Positions 22,410 through 32,465 of a stretch of DNA of 64,000 bases are shown here, one piece after another (position 1 is the stretch's first letter; each line of letters starts with the position of its first letter). The stretch comes from UBA1413 sp964567485 (GTDB lineage Bacteria; Bacteroidota; Bacteroidia; Bacteroidales; Prolixibacteraceae): assembly GCA_964567485.1 (NCBI GenBank), contig CAZMMX010000001.1:1-64000 (forward strand), given 5' to 3'. A model generated the notes under the pieces. That model was not told the origin of the DNA. It saw only the letters and a list, made by a program, of their open reading frames with translations, and made no database searches. A program made the translations under genes and the position numbers.

Positions 22410-25400
22410 ATGAAATTTAAAGCTCTCCTTCTATGCCTTATATGGAGTATTTCAGCCATGGCACAAACCACTGTTCCCACCGATACATGGTTCAGTTTCC
22501 CGCTTAACGGGAATGCAACAGATGTTGGTGAAAATCACTATTCCGGGACGATTTCGGGAGGTGTAACGGCCACTACCGACCGGTATGGCAATACGGCCGG
22601 AGCCATGGAGTTCAATGGGCTCACGGGTTTTATCGACATACCCTGCAACACCAGTGTGGGCACAGGGGATTTCTCTATTTCCTATTGGGCGCGCCCCGAT
22701 GCAGCGAACACCGGATATGTCATTTCTAAAGAAGAATACACCGTACCTGCTAACCAATTCAGGGTCGGCAACAGCGGAGACTATTTTGGCTGTTTTTCTG
22801 ATAATACCAGTACCTATGGCGGAGGACTTGCCTTTACCCCGGCTGTAAATGTCTGGTCATTTTATACCGTTACCAGGCAGGGAGGCACCATAAAACTTTA
22901 TGTAAACGGGGTATACAAATCTTCACTTGTAACGGCCGGAACCATCAATCATGTAAACACCCGGAATTACAGGATTGGTTCGGTATACAACAGTACAGTA
23001 TTTTACAAAGGTAAAATTGACGACCTGAGAATGTTCCGGCATGCATTATCCACCGACGAAATAGCCGCTCTGTACACGTACAACGATAATCCGTCTTCCG
23101 ACAGACCGGTAATCCACTCGTTTTCACCGGTTACCGGCAAAACTGGTTCCACAGTTGTGATTACCGGTACGGGTTTCAGTGCCATTCCATCTGAGAACAG
23201 GGTGTTTTTTGGAGATATACGGGCAACGGTGATCGCTTCCACCACCACTTCCGTTACGGTAACCGTACCCTTGGGAGCCGGATCAGTAGTGCCGCTTTCG
23301 GTAACTGTAAAAGGCAAAACAGCCTGGTCAGTCAACTGTGCCACGCCTACTTTTACCCTGACCAATTCACCCCGTCTCAATCTGGTTTATGAGCAAAGCC
23401 ATATATTGACCGGGACGAATCCTTCCGATGTGGCCACCGGCGATTTTAACGGGGATGGATATCCCGACCTGGTTACCACCAACCAGGGAGCAAATACTGT
23501 GAGTATTTTAGCAGGTGATGGTACAGGCGGATTCGGAACACCGGTGAGTTATGCCACCGGAAACTCTCCGCAGTCGGTGACTGTCGGCGATTTTAACGGG
23601 GATGGAAAACCCGATCTGGCGACTGCCAACTACACTTCAAACAACATCAGCGTGCTGCTGGGGCAGGGTGACGGAACATTTTCGGCCTCTGTTTCTTATC
23701 CGGTGATACAGAACCCAAGGGCAATCAAAACCGGAGATTTCAACGGTGATGGGTTCGCTGATCTGGTAACCGCCAACTTCGTGAATTATAGTGTCAGTGT
23801 ATTGATGGGCTTGGGTGACGGTACTTTTTCAGCCAAATCCGATTTCTATTTAGGTTACAAGAGTACCTCCGTGGATGTCGGAGATTTCAACGGAGACGGG
23901 AAAGCCGATCTGGTTACCACCAACGGCAACAACACGGTAAGCACCTGGTTAGGAAGTGGGGACGGTACTTTTAACCCTTCATTCAGCCTGGCAGTCGGGA
24001 ACATTCCCCAAAAAGTAACCATCGGAGATTTTAACAGGGATGGAAAATCCGATCTGGCGGTTGCGAATGAAATCTCAATGACGGTCAGTGTGTTGTTGGG
24101 TTCCGGAAACGGGACTTTTACCACATCCGGTAGTTTGCCGGCCGGGAAAGCCCATTCCATCACTACCGGCGATTTCAACGGAGACGGGAATATCGATCTG
24201 GCTACCTCCAATGTGTACGCATATTCATTCAGCATGGATATATTTTTGAACAACGGTGACGGTTCTTTTGCCACTCTGGTGTCAGTTCCTCTTGAAAGTA
24301 TTTCCACTTCAATTATTTCCGGCGATTTTAACAGGGATGGAAAAGCCGACCTGGCGGCTGCCAATTTTGACGCAAATACCGTAAGCATTTTGCTGAATGC
24401 CGCCATCAGCCTCACCCTGACGGTCACCGACATTTCCCTGTTTACCGCCATGCTGGATGGCGATATCCCCGACCTTGGCATACTAAAGGAGGCAAGCTCG
24501 TACGGCTTTTGCTGGGGTCTGACCGGCACGCCCACCACCTCGGATCATGTCATCGATTTTGGCCCGAGATCGGTAACCGGTGACTTTGCCATTGAGCTGA
24601 ACCAACTGATGTACAATAATAACTATCATGCGCGGACCTTCGCCGTCAATTCAGCTGGAACCAGTTACAGCGAATTGGTTAAATTCAGCACGCCGCCGCA
24701 TCCCCCGCTGAAAATTGATGCTTTTTCTCCCGTAACCGGTCCACCCGGCACAACTGTAACCATTTCCGGTAACGGATTCAGTTCGGTTCCAACCGAAAAT
24801 ATAGTCTATTTTGGTACTGTAAGAGCCTCCGTAAGAGCGGCAACTTCCGCTTCACTGACCGTTACCGTTCCGGCAGGAGCAGGTTCCGTAGTTCCGGTTT
24901 CTGTGACCGTGAAAAGGGGAACTGCTTATTCTGTTGTCTCTTCCACACCATGGTTTACCTATACCAACTCACCTGTCCGGAGTTTGGTTTACAAACGGAC
25001 AAACCTCGCTATTCCAGGCATTCTATCGCTTGCTACCGGCGATTTCAACAACGATGGCAAATCAGATTGGGTAGCGGCAACTTCTTCCGGAATACGGATT
25101 TTTACAGGTGACGGGACGGGAAGTTTTGTTGCTTCAGGGGATTACGGGTTGGAATCTGCTCCTGCTTTCATCACCACAGGTGATTTTAACGGGGATGGAA
25201 ATACTGATCTGGCAATGACGTATAATGGGTCAGATAAGGTTTCCATCATGAAGGGAGATGGTGCCGGAAATTTTGGTGCAGCAATGCAATATCCGATCGG
25301 ATTGGATTCCTTTTCTGCTGTTGTGGGAGATTTTAACGGGGATGGAAAATCAGATCTGGCTGCCGCAAACGGAAGTACAGGCAACATCAGTGTTTTGATG

Positions 25401-28400
25401 GGGGATGGTACCGGCAGTTTTGAGAATGCAGTCAATTTTCAGACAGGGACAAATCCTTTTTCGATCTGCACAGGTGATTTTAACCGGGATGAGAAGACAG
25501 ATCTGGCTACGGCGAATTGGGGTTCACACAACATAAGTATTTTAACAGGTGACGGGAATGGAGGTTTTGAAGTTTCATCGGTTTATCAGGCCGGAACCTT
25601 GCCGGTTTCAGTAACGGCAGGCGATTTCAACCGGGATGGGATAGTAGACCTGGCTGTTGCGAATTCCAGTTCAAAGAATGTAAGCATCTTAATGGGTGAC
25701 GGAACAGGAGGTTTTACCGGACCTGTCAATTTTTCATTGGGAACCAATCCCAACAAATTAACCATTGGCGATTTCAACGGGGACGGGAATGCCGACCTCG
25801 CTGTATTTAATAATGTGGAACACAGTCTGTCCATCTTGTTGGGAAAAGGGGACGGGACTTTTTCTGTTACAACTGGTTCCCCGGCAGAATCAGACCTGAA
25901 CTCAGTGGCCACCGCTGATTTTAACGGGGACGGGATTGCCGACTGGATTGCTTCAAACAGCGGATCTGACAAAGCGATGGTTTTTCTGAATGCATCAATT
26001 GGCATTACTACCCAGTCTGTTACCGGAAGTGGTTCGACAATGGCTACCGCAAACGGAACCATTACCGATCCGGGTTTCCTTGGTATTACTTCAACAGGGG
26101 TGTGCTGGAATACCACCGGAACCCCCACCATTGCAGATAATAAGGTTGATACAGGAACAAGTCCGGCCCTTGGAACTTTTACCTGCTCCATGATCCGTTT
26201 GACCCCCAATACCCTTTATCATGTGCGTGCATATGCCACCAATTCGGAAGGTACTTATTACGGCGAAGAAGTAACATTTACCACGCTACCCTTTAAAATC
26301 ACTTCGTTTACCCCGGTATCCGGTCCGGTGGGCACAACGGTAACCCTGACAGGTACCGGTTTCAGCTCCGTTCCTTCTGACAATATTGTTTATTTTGGAG
26401 CAGTAAAGGCCATTGTAAGTGCCTCTTCAACTACTTCCCTCACCCTTACCGTACCTCCGGGTGCCGGTTCGGTGGTGCCCGTTTCGGTGGTCCTGAACGG
26501 GGCAATGGCATTTTCCACAACTTGTCCAACGCCAACTTTCAATGTAACCTCTGCAACACCTCCCGGTTTGGTTTACAGAAAAACAGATACAACGTCAGGA
26601 GGAACTGTTCCGGCCTTCACCGTTGCCGGCGATTTCAACGGGGATGGGAAAACGGACCTGGTTGTCGCAAATTCCGGTTCCGACAATCTGGGTGTTTTCC
26701 TCGGAGACGGAAGCGGGAGTTTCTCTTCCGCCGTGAATTATGCTGCAGGCGACGCTCCCCGGTCAGTAGTAGTAAGTGATTTTAACGGAGATGGCAAGGC
26801 CGATCTGGCTTGTGCGAACATGAGCGCAAACAATGTTTCCGTTTTATTGGGAAACGGAACAGGAGGGTTTGCCCCTGCCGTACAGTTTCCGACAGCGTCA
26901 GGACCTCTTTTTATCGTGGCAGACGATTTCAACGGAGATCAACGGGCTGATCTGGTTACCGCAAACATTTTCTCCCATAACATCAGTGTTTTAATGGGAA
27001 ACGGAACCGGGGGATTTGCCACAGCCCTTCATTTTAACGCTGGAACCAATCCGGTATCAATATCGACGGGCGATTTCAACAAGGATGGACAGGTTGATCT
27101 CGCGGTTGCAGAGAATAATTCGGGTAATGTAAACATCCTGACAGGAAACGGCAATGGCACATTTGCATCGCCGGTAAGTTATGCGGCAGGTGTGAATCCT
27201 ATTTCGGTCACCGCAGGCGATTTTAACAAAGATGGGAATTCCGATCTGGCTGTGGTGAATGCCGGTTCAAATACAGTCTCTGTTTTTCCGGGCACCGGTT
27301 CAGGCAATTTTGGGTCTGCAGTGAATTATGCAGTAGGAACGAACCCGGTATCGGTGTGTGTGGGTGATTTCAACGGAGATGGAAGAGCCGACCTGGCTGT
27401 GGCCAATAATATATCGAATGATGTGAGCTTGTTGCTGGGGAATGGAACCGGTAGTTTTGCCCCTGCTGTCAACCTGACGGCTGGTAAAAATCCCAGTTCC
27501 ATCTCTGCCGGTGATTTTGACGGAGATGGAATGGCCGACCTGGCCACAACTAATTCAAACGATAATACGATAACCATTTTGCAATATGCGTTTTTAAGCA
27601 TTGCCACCCAGACCGTCACCGGTATTTCTTCTTCTTCGGCTGTCGGCAGTGGGAATATTGTTAACCTCGGCGTAACCAATCCGACAGCGCACGGGGTGTG
27701 TTGGAATACCTCCGGTTCACCCACCCTGGCAAACAGCAAAACCGATAAGGGAACTGCTGTTAAAAACGGCGCTTTCAACGCCCTGATGACAGGTCTGACC
27801 CCCAATACAACCTATTTTGTCAGGGCTTTTGCAACCAACACTGCCGGCACCATCTATGGCAACGAAGTTACCTTCAAAACGGTTCAGGCACTCAGAATTA
27901 TTTCATTTGCTCCGGCAAGCGGACCGACCGGCACGCTGGTTACCCTGACCGGAACCGGTTTCAGCGCAACTTCAGCCAACAATATTGTTTATATTGGTGC
28001 AGTTAAAGCGACGGTAAAGGCATCCACTTCCACCTCCCTTTCGATTACGGTACCTGCAGGTGCCGGATCGGTGGTTCCTGTTTCTGTTACGGTGAACGGC
28101 CAGGTTGCGTATTCGACCGCTTGTTCTGTCCCTGTTTTTACTGTTACCTATTCGCCGGTTCTTAATTTTGTTTACTCCAGAACAGATGGTGGTACGGGTA
28201 GTGCTCCCCGTTCCGTGGTCGTATGCGATTTTAACGGGGATGGGAAGCCGGATATGGCAACCGCAAATCAAGGATCAAACGTCACGGTATTGTTGGGAAA
28301 TGGAAACGGAAGTTTTACCCCGGCAGGGGATTTTCCGGCAGGAAACATACCCTACGCTGTAGCAGCCGGAGATTTTACCGGCGACGGAATAGCTGACCTG

Positions 28401-29726
28401 GCCATTGTCAATTATGGGTCAAATAATGTAAGTGTTTTGAAGGGGGTGGGTGACGGAACATTTGTTGCTTCTGCCAGTTGTGCGGTAGGAGACCAACCAA
28501 GATCCGTGGCCGTTGACGATTTTAACCGGGATGGAAAAGCCGATCTGGTGGTCTCCAGTCAGGGTTGGTCTTGCGTCAGTGTCCTATTGGGTTTGGGCAA
28601 CGGAACTTTTATGGCAGCTGCTCATTATACAACTGTTGCCAGACCTTTTTCAGTTACTGCGGGTGATTTTAACGGAGATGGCTATCCCGACCTGGCAACT
28701 GCCAATGAAGGTTCATCTTCAGTAAGCATTCTGAAGGGGCTGGGAGACGGGACGTTTACTCCGGCCGTTGTCTATGCCGGGGAAGGCGCCTGGAATATAA
28801 CAACTGGTGATTTTAACCAGGATGGGAAAACCGATCTCGTTACGGCAAATTACTCATCAAATGTGGGTGTTTTGTTGGGTAACGGAGATGGAACTTTTTC
28901 TGCTGTAGTCAATTACGCGGCAGGCAGCTATACTTTGGGTCTGGCAACCGGAGATTTCAACGGCGACGGGAAAGCCGATCTGGCCACCACCAACGAAGAC
29001 AATGACTTGATGTCTGTTTTACCGGGAAATGGTAACGGCACCTTTGCCTCACCGCTGTTTTTCACAACCGGATCTATGCCGCAAGCCATCGCAGCAGGCG
29101 ATTTCAACCGGGATGGTAAAGCCGATATCTCAGTTGTAAATTATGAAAATAGTGTGAATGTCTTTCTGAATTCCACACCGGAGGTTAACATTTGTATAAA
29201 ATTAAAGCCAGGTCAGGGATGGAACCTGTTTTCTGTGAACAATTTACCCGAAACGACCGACCTGAAACGAGTTTTTCAGCCCTGGATCGATAAAGGCCGG
29301 TTGGTGAAAATCCAGGATGAAATAGGAAACTCGCTCGAGAACCTGGATATTTTTGGAGGCTGGATCAACAGCATTGGCGACCTGGCGCCGGCTGAAGGTT
29401 ATAAGATCAAAGTCAGCAGTCCTGATTCTCTTGTAATTTGCGGAAAGCGTGTCCAGTACCCTTATCCGGTTCCATTGAAACAGGGCTGGAATATCATGGG
29501 ATATCCTCAAACACAGGCATTCGACGGGATGGATCATATTGTAAAACAATTGATTGACCGTAACACATTGGTAAAAGTGCAGGATGAAAAGGGCAATTCC
29601 ATTGAAAACCTGGGCATCTTTGGTGGATGGCAGAATAACATCGGAAATTTTATTCCGGGGAAAGGATATAAGATTAAACTATCGACTGCTGACACGTTAT
29701 GGATCGAAGAAGTCTATCCGAAATAA
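22410..29726 (+). CDS. Giant secreted FG-GAP/TIG multi-propeller protein
   Basis: A 2438-residue exported protein with signal peptide 1-18. Residues about 20-215 form a LamG/concanavalin-like domain. Four modules of about 530 residues follow, starting near 231, 767, 1295 and 1827. Each opens with a TIG/IPT domain (for example FSPVTGKTGSTVVITGTGFS) and continues with exactly seven FG-GAP/VCBS repeats of the form GDFNGDGKxDL, 28 in all, each with a DxDxDG-like calcium loop. The first three modules end with an FN3-like domain (GVCWNTTGTPT, YHVRAYATNSEGT). Seven repeats imply a seven-bladed propeller as in integrin alpha. Residues about 2265-2435 are two copies of a GWNxxS...GYKIKxS domain. No T9SS sorting signal is recognisable at the end. 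Likely a surface adhesin or carbohydrate-binding protein; function is inference. Confidence 0.9.
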   Translation: MKFKALLLCLIWSISAMAQTTVPTDTWFSFPLNGNATDVGENHYSGTISGGVTATTDRYGNTAGAMEFNGLTGFIDIPCNTSVGTGDFSISYWARPDAANTGYVISKEEYTVPANQFRVGNSGDYFGCFSDNTSTYGGGLAFTPAVNVWSFYTVTRQGGTIKLYVNGVYKSSLVTAGTINHVNTRNYRIGSVYNSTVFYKGKIDDLRMFRHALSTDEIAALYTYNDNPSSDRPVIHSFSPVTGKTGSTVVITGTGFSAIPSENRVFFGDIRATVIASTTTSVTVTVPLGAGSVVPLSVTVKGKTAWSVNCATPTFTLTNSPRLNLVYEQSHILTGTNPSDVATGDFNGDGYPDLVTTNQGANTVSILAGDGTGGFGTPVSYATGNSPQSVTVGDFNGDGKPDLATANYTSNNISVLLGQGDGTFSASVSYPVIQNPRAIKTGDFNGDGFADLVTANFVNYSVSVLMGLGDGTFSAKSDFYLGYKSTSVDVGDFNGDGKADLVTTNGNNTVSTWLGSGDGTFNPSFSLAVGNIPQKVTIGDFNRDGKSDLAVANEISMTVSVLLGSGNGTFTTSGSLPAGKAHSITTGDFNGDGNIDLATSNVYAYSFSMDIFLNNGDGSFATLVSVPLESISTSIISGDFNRDGKADLAAANFDANTVSILLNAAISLTLTVTDISLFTAMLDGDIPDLGILKEASSYGFCWGLTGTPTTSDHVIDFGPRSVTGDFAIELNQLMYNNNYHARTFAVNSAGTSYSELVKFSTPPHPPLKIDAFSPVTGPPGTTVTISGNGFSSVPTENIVYFGTVRASVRAATSASLTVTVPAGAGSVVPVSVTVKRGTAYSVVSSTPWFTYTNSPVRSLVYKRTNLAIPGILSLATGDFNNDGKSDWVAATSSGIRIFTGDGTGSFVASGDYGLESAPAFITTGDFNGDGNTDLAMTYNGSDKVSIMKGDGAGNFGAAMQYPIGLDSFSAVVGDFNGDGKSDLAAANGSTGNISVLMGDGTGSFENAVNFQTGTNPFSICTGDFNRDEKTDLATANWGSHNISILTGDGNGGFEVSSVYQAGTLPVSVTAGDFNRDGIVDLAVANSSSKNVSILMGDGTGGFTGPVNFSLGTNPNKLTIGDFNGDGNADLAVFNNVEHSLSILLGKGDGTFSVTTGSPAESDLNSVATADFNGDGIADWIASNSGSDKAMVFLNASIGITTQSVTGSGSTMATANGTITDPGFLGITSTGVCWNTTGTPTIADNKVDTGTSPALGTFTCSMIRLTPNTLYHVRAYATNSEGTYYGEEVTFTTLPFKITSFTPVSGPVGTTVTLTGTGFSSVPSDNIVYFGAVKAIVSASSTTSLTLTVPPGAGSVVPVSVVLNGAMAFSTTCPTPTFNVTSATPPGLVYRKTDTTSGGTVPAFTVAGDFNGDGKTDLVVANSGSDNLGVFLGDGSGSFSSAVNYAAGDAPRSVVVSDFNGDGKADLACANMSANNVSVLLGNGTGGFAPAVQFPTASGPLFIVADDFNGDQRADLVTANIFSHNISVLMGNGTGGFATALHFNAGTNPVSISTGDFNKDGQVDLAVAENNSGNVNILTGNGNGTFASPVSYAAGVNPISVTAGDFNKDGNSDLAVVNAGSNTVSVFPGTGSGNFGSAVNYAVGTNPVSVCVGDFNGDGRADLAVANNISNDVSLLLGNGTGSFAPAVNLTAGKNPSSISAGDFDGDGMADLATTNSNDNTITILQYAFLSIATQTVTGISSSSAVGSGNIVNLGVTNPTAHGVCWNTSGSPTLANSKTDKGTAVKNGAFNALMTGLTPNTTYFVRAFATNTAGTIYGNEVTFKTVQALRIISFAPASGPTGTLVTLTGTGFSATSANNIVYIGAVKATVKASTSTSLSITVPAGAGSVVPVSVTVNGQVAYSTACSVPVFTVTYSPVLNFVYSRTDGGTGSAPRSVVVCDFNGDGKPDMATANQGSNVTVLLGNGNGSFTPAGDFPAGNIPYAVAAGDFTGDGIADLAIVNYGSNNVSVLKGVGDGTFVASASCAVGDQPRSVAVDDFNRDGKADLVVSSQGWSCVSVLLGLGNGTFMAAAHYTTVARPFSVTAGDFNGDGYPDLATANEGSSSVSILKGLGDGTFTPAVVYAGEGAWNITTGDFNQDGKTDLVTANYSSNVGVLLGNGDGTFSAVVNYAAGSYTLGLATGDFNGDGKADLATTNEDNDLMSVLPGNGNGTFASPLFFTTGSMPQAIAAGDFNRDGKADISVVNYENSVNVFLNSTPEVNICIKLKPGQGWNLFSVNNLPETTDLKRVFQPWIDKGRLVKIQDEIGNSLENLDIFGGWINSIGDLAPAEGYKIKVSSPDSLVICGKRVQYPYPVPLKQGWNIMGYPQTQAFDGMDHIVKQLIDRNTLVKVQDEKGNSIENLGIFGGWQNNIGNFIPGKGYKIKLSTADTLWIEEVYPK

Positions 29727-29730
29727 TCCG

Positions 29731-29762
29731 CTGTATTGTTATCAGACAAATACAGTTTTTTT
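29731..29762 (+). terminator. Intrinsic terminator of the giant gene
   Basis: CTGTATT (29731-29737) pairs with AATACAG (29749-29755), followed by seven T, immediately after the stop codon. Confidence 0.75.
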
Positions 29763-29853
29763 GTGCATGCAACCACCTGCCAGAGGAATTCTCTCATCAC
29801 AGGTGTATGGTCTCTCACTTTTCTGACCTTGGGAAGTTTACCTCATTAGTGGG

Positions 29854-30615
29854 TCAACATTCAAGGGAGGGATAGCGGATGCCGGCCAGGAAAAGGCCGT
29901 GGGCAGGAACGCTGGTGCCGGCGGCACACCGGTCTTTCTTCAGGATGACCTCTTCAAAACCGGCCACCGACAATTTTCCTTTGCCCACCTCCAGCAAGGT
30001 GCCCACGATCGCCCGCACCATATTCCGCAAAAACCGGTCGGCAGTGATGGTGAAGACCATTTTCTTTCCGTCATTTTCCCAGGAGGCCTGTTCGACATGA
30101 CAGATATGGGTCTTTACATCGGTATGGAGCTTGCTGAAACTGGTAAAATCATCGTGTTGCAGCAGAAGTGCGGCAGCCTCATTCATCTTTCCGACGTCAA
30201 GGGGCCGGGGATAGTACCATGACGTTTCTGTGGTAAAAGGATCCTTCTCCCGCGTTATCAAATAACGGTAAGTCCGGGCGAGGGCACTGAACCGGGCATG
30301 AAAATCAGCAGATACAGGTTTGATGGAGATCAGGGAGATATCTTCAGGCAGAAAGCGGTTGAGTTTATAGACCGTGTCGGCCGGCGAAAAAGGAAGTTCC
30401 CCGGCATCAAAATGGGCCACATAATAAAAGGCGTGTACCCCGGTATCGGTGCGCCCGGCCCCGGTGACCGCAATTTCCTCACGGAAGAAAAGGGAAAAAC
30501 TCCTCTCCAGCACCTCCTGTACCGAAAGGTGCCCCGGTTGCACCTGCCATCCGAAATAACGGCTGCCCCGGAACCGCAACTCCACCATATATCGCTGCAC
30601 TGCGCCCTTCATCAC
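29854..30615 (-). CDS. truA: tRNA pseudouridine synthase A
   Basis: A 253-residue enzyme that converts U38-U40 of the tRNA anticodon arm to pseudouridine. The catalytic Asp is D57 in TGAGRTDTGVHA. The N-terminal RFRGSRYFGWQ and the later ARTYRYLI and ITADRFLRNMVRAIVGTLLEVG segments are the conserved TruA motifs. Length is typical (240-270). It stands alone, divergent from hsp20 across a 263-bp gap. Two ATG codons occur back to back at the start; the first is used here. Housekeeping role in translational accuracy; no sign of damage. Confidence 0.95.
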   Translation of the reverse strand: MMKGAVQRYMVELRFRGSRYFGWQVQPGHLSVQEVLERSFSLFFREEIAVTGAGRTDTGVHAFYYVAHFDAGELPFSPADTVYKLNRFLPEDISLISIKPVSADFHARFSALARTYRYLITREKDPFTTETSWYYPRPLDVGKMNEAAALLLQHDDFTSFSKLHTDVKTHICHVEQASWENDGKKMVFTITADRFLRNMVRAIVGTLLEVGKGKLSVAGFEEVILKKDRCAAGTSVPAHGLFLAGIRYPSLEC

Positions 30616-30709
30616 CCGACGAAATTACAAAATCCTTCCATTTTGACTGCACTTCTGTCAATTTTTCACCGGAAACAGGACATTTTGGCACCGGAACACT
30701 CCGGGACTT

Positions 30710-30725
30710 TCTTTCCCGGGAAAGA
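30710..30725. promoter_or_regulatory. 16-bp perfect palindrome between truA and hsp20
   Basis: TCTTTCCCGGGAAAGA reads the same on both strands and lies in the divergent gap, about 150 bp before hsp20. Candidate operator; the binding protein is unknown. Confidence 0.35.
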
Positions 30726-30862
30726 CCGTACGCACCCCCTCCTTTGACTTTCAATCCGTTACAAAAATCCTCCAAAATCAGGAGTTGACTATGGTATTGA
30801 ATTTGATTTATCCCTATACGAAAACAGAGAGTTATCAACAGAAAACGTTTAACCATTAAAGT

Positions 30863-30870
30863 AAAGGAGG
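30863..30870 (+). promoter_or_regulatory. Strong Shine-Dalgarno before hsp20
   Basis: AAAGGAGG eight bases before the ATG at 30879. It is notable because most genes here have no such site, as is usual in Bacteroidota; it suggests very high translation. Confidence 0.7.
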
Positions 30871-30878
30871 ATTAAGCC

Positions 30879-31322
30879 ATGACCATTGTAAAAAGATCGA
30901 ACATGTTTTTACCGTCGTTCTGGGACAACTTTTTTTCCCGGGACTTGATGGACTGGGGTAACTCGAATTTTTCGAGTACCGACACGACCCTGCCCGCCGT
31001 GAACGTCAGGGAAACCGACGATGCCTTCGAGATTGAGGTGGCCGCACCAGGGATGTCAAAAGAGGACTTCAGGGTAAACATGGAGAACAACCTGCTGACG
31101 ATCTCTTCTGAAAAAAAGGAGGAGAAGAAGGAGGAAGAAAAGGGGCGTTTCAGCCGCCGTGAATTCAGCTATCAGTCTTTCCAGAGGAGTTTTGCCATTC
31201 CCGAAAACCTGGTGGAAGGCGAACAGATCACGGCAAAATACTGCGACGGCATTCTCTGCATCAGCCTTCCCAAAAAGGAAGAGGTGAAACCCAAGCCGGC
31301 CCGCGAAATTGCGATCCAGTAA
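30879..31322 (+). CDS. Hsp20/alpha-crystallin small heat-shock protein
   Basis: A 147-residue small heat-shock chaperone. The alpha-crystallin domain (about 38-135) contains VNVRETDDAFEIEVAAPGMSKEDF, the central beta strands with NNLLTISSEKKEE, and FQRSFAIPENLVEGEQITAKYCDGILCISLPKKE, where GILxIxLPK is the family signature. The C-terminus has a PAREIAIQ tail, whose IxI-like end mediates oligomer contacts. It binds unfolding proteins without ATP. Translation start is supported by a strong AAAGGAGG. It is a single-gene unit with a terminator directly after the stop. Stress control is expected but no specific heat-shock promoter was identified. Confidence 0.94.
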   Translation: MTIVKRSNMFLPSFWDNFFSRDLMDWGNSNFSSTDTTLPAVNVRETDDAFEIEVAAPGMSKEDFRVNMENNLLTISSEKKEEKKEEEKGRFSRREFSYQSFQRSFAIPENLVEGEQITAKYCDGILCISLPKKEEVKPKPAREIAIQ

Positions 31323-31330
31323 CCTTCTCA

Positions 31331-31363
31331 TAAAATCAGGCCCCGCAGGGGGGCCTGATTTTA
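31331..31363 (+). terminator. Intrinsic terminator after hsp20
   Basis: AAAATCAGGCCCC pairs with GGGGCCTGATTTT around a GCAGG-containing loop, then an AT-rich T tract. It separates hsp20 from the Bat operon. Confidence 0.85.
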
Positions 31364-31457
31364 TATTTTTAACAGAATTATACCTTTTTTTAAAGTGCAA
31401 TCACCTATTTTCGTGCACTTTCATCCACAGCAACCATAACAACGAAATATATTAAAC

Positions 31458-32453
31458 ATGAATCAGTCTGTTGATATCCGTGAGCTCAATGAACGCATCC
31501 AGCGGGAGAGCTCTTTTGTGGACCTCATTTCCTTAGAAATGAACAAGGTGATTGTCGGGCAGAAACATCTGGTAGAGAGCCTGCTGATCGGATTGCTTTC
31601 CGACGGCCATATCTTGCTGGAAGGGGTGCCTGGTTTGGCCAAGACACTGGCCATCAAATCACTGGCGCACACCATCGATGCCAAATTTGCCAGGGTGCAG
31701 TTCACTCCCGACCTGCTTCCTGCTGACCTGATCGGCACCATGGTGTACAGCCAGAAGAGGGAGGAATTCTCGGTTAAAAAAGGGCCCATTTTTGCCAATT
31801 TCATCCTGGCCGATGAAATCAACAGGGCTCCCGCCAAGGTACAATCAGCCCTCCTGGAAGCCATGCAGGAAAGACAGATCACCATCGGTGACCAAACCTT
31901 CTCCCTCGATAAGCCCTTCCTGGTGATGGCCACACAGAACCCCATCGAGCAGGAGGGCACCTATCCCCTGCCCGAGGCACAGGTCGACCGTTTCATGCTC
32001 AAAGTGGTCATCAACTACCCCAAAAAAGAGGAAGAGAGGATGATTATCCAGCAAAACCTCCTCAAAACATTCCCTGATACCTCCACCATCATGAAACCAT
32101 CAGACATCATCAAGGCCCGCGACGTGGTCAAGGAGGTTTATATCGACGAAAAAATTCAGAAATATATCGTTGACATCGTCTTTGCCACCAGGGAACCCGT
32201 GGAATATAAGCTGGAGAAATATCGTGATATGATCACCTGGGGGGCCTCTCCCCGTGCCAGCATCAGCCTGGCCCAGGCGGCCAAGGCCTATGCATTCATC
32301 AAGCGCCGCGGTTATGTCATCCCCGAAGATGTCCGCGCCGTATGCCCCGATGTGATGCGCCACAGAATCGGCCTTAGCTATGAGGCAGAAGCCAACAACA
32401 TCACCTCCGAGGAGATCATCACCGACATCCTGAATACCGTCGAAGTCCCTTAA
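31458..32453 (+). CDS. moxR: MoxR-family AAA+ ATPase of the Bat operon
   Basis: A 331-residue AAA+ ATPase. Walker A GVPGLAKT is at 56-63, Walker B ILADEINRAPAK near 113-124, and sensor-1 region VMATQNPIEQEGTYPLPEAQVDRF with the Arg-containing loop follows. The C-terminal lid domain (AAKAYAFIKRRGYVIPEDV) is typical of MoxR. MoxR proteins act as chaperones that insert cofactors or mature partners, usually with von Willebrand A proteins such as BatA/BatB encoded downstream. It is the first gene of the operon; the next gene begins 13 bp after its stop. A TATTTTCG box at 31406-31413 resembles the -7 element with one mismatch. Confidence 0.93.
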   Translation: MNQSVDIRELNERIQRESSFVDLISLEMNKVIVGQKHLVESLLIGLLSDGHILLEGVPGLAKTLAIKSLAHTIDAKFARVQFTPDLLPADLIGTMVYSQKREEFSVKKGPIFANFILADEINRAPAKVQSALLEAMQERQITIGDQTFSLDKPFLVMATQNPIEQEGTYPLPEAQVDRFMLKVVINYPKKEEERMIIQQNLLKTFPDTSTIMKPSDIIKARDVVKEVYIDEKIQKYIVDIVFATREPVEYKLEKYRDMITWGASPRASISLAQAAKAYAFIKRRGYVIPEDVRAVCPDVMRHRIGLSYEAEANNITSEEIITDILNTVEVP

Positions 32454-32465
32454 ATTCTTTTTTTT

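Noticed and set aside
23003..28271. Many long antisense frames inside the giant gene
   Set aside because: They arise from the repetitive GDFNGDG codons on the opposite strand and have no starts, signals or family match.
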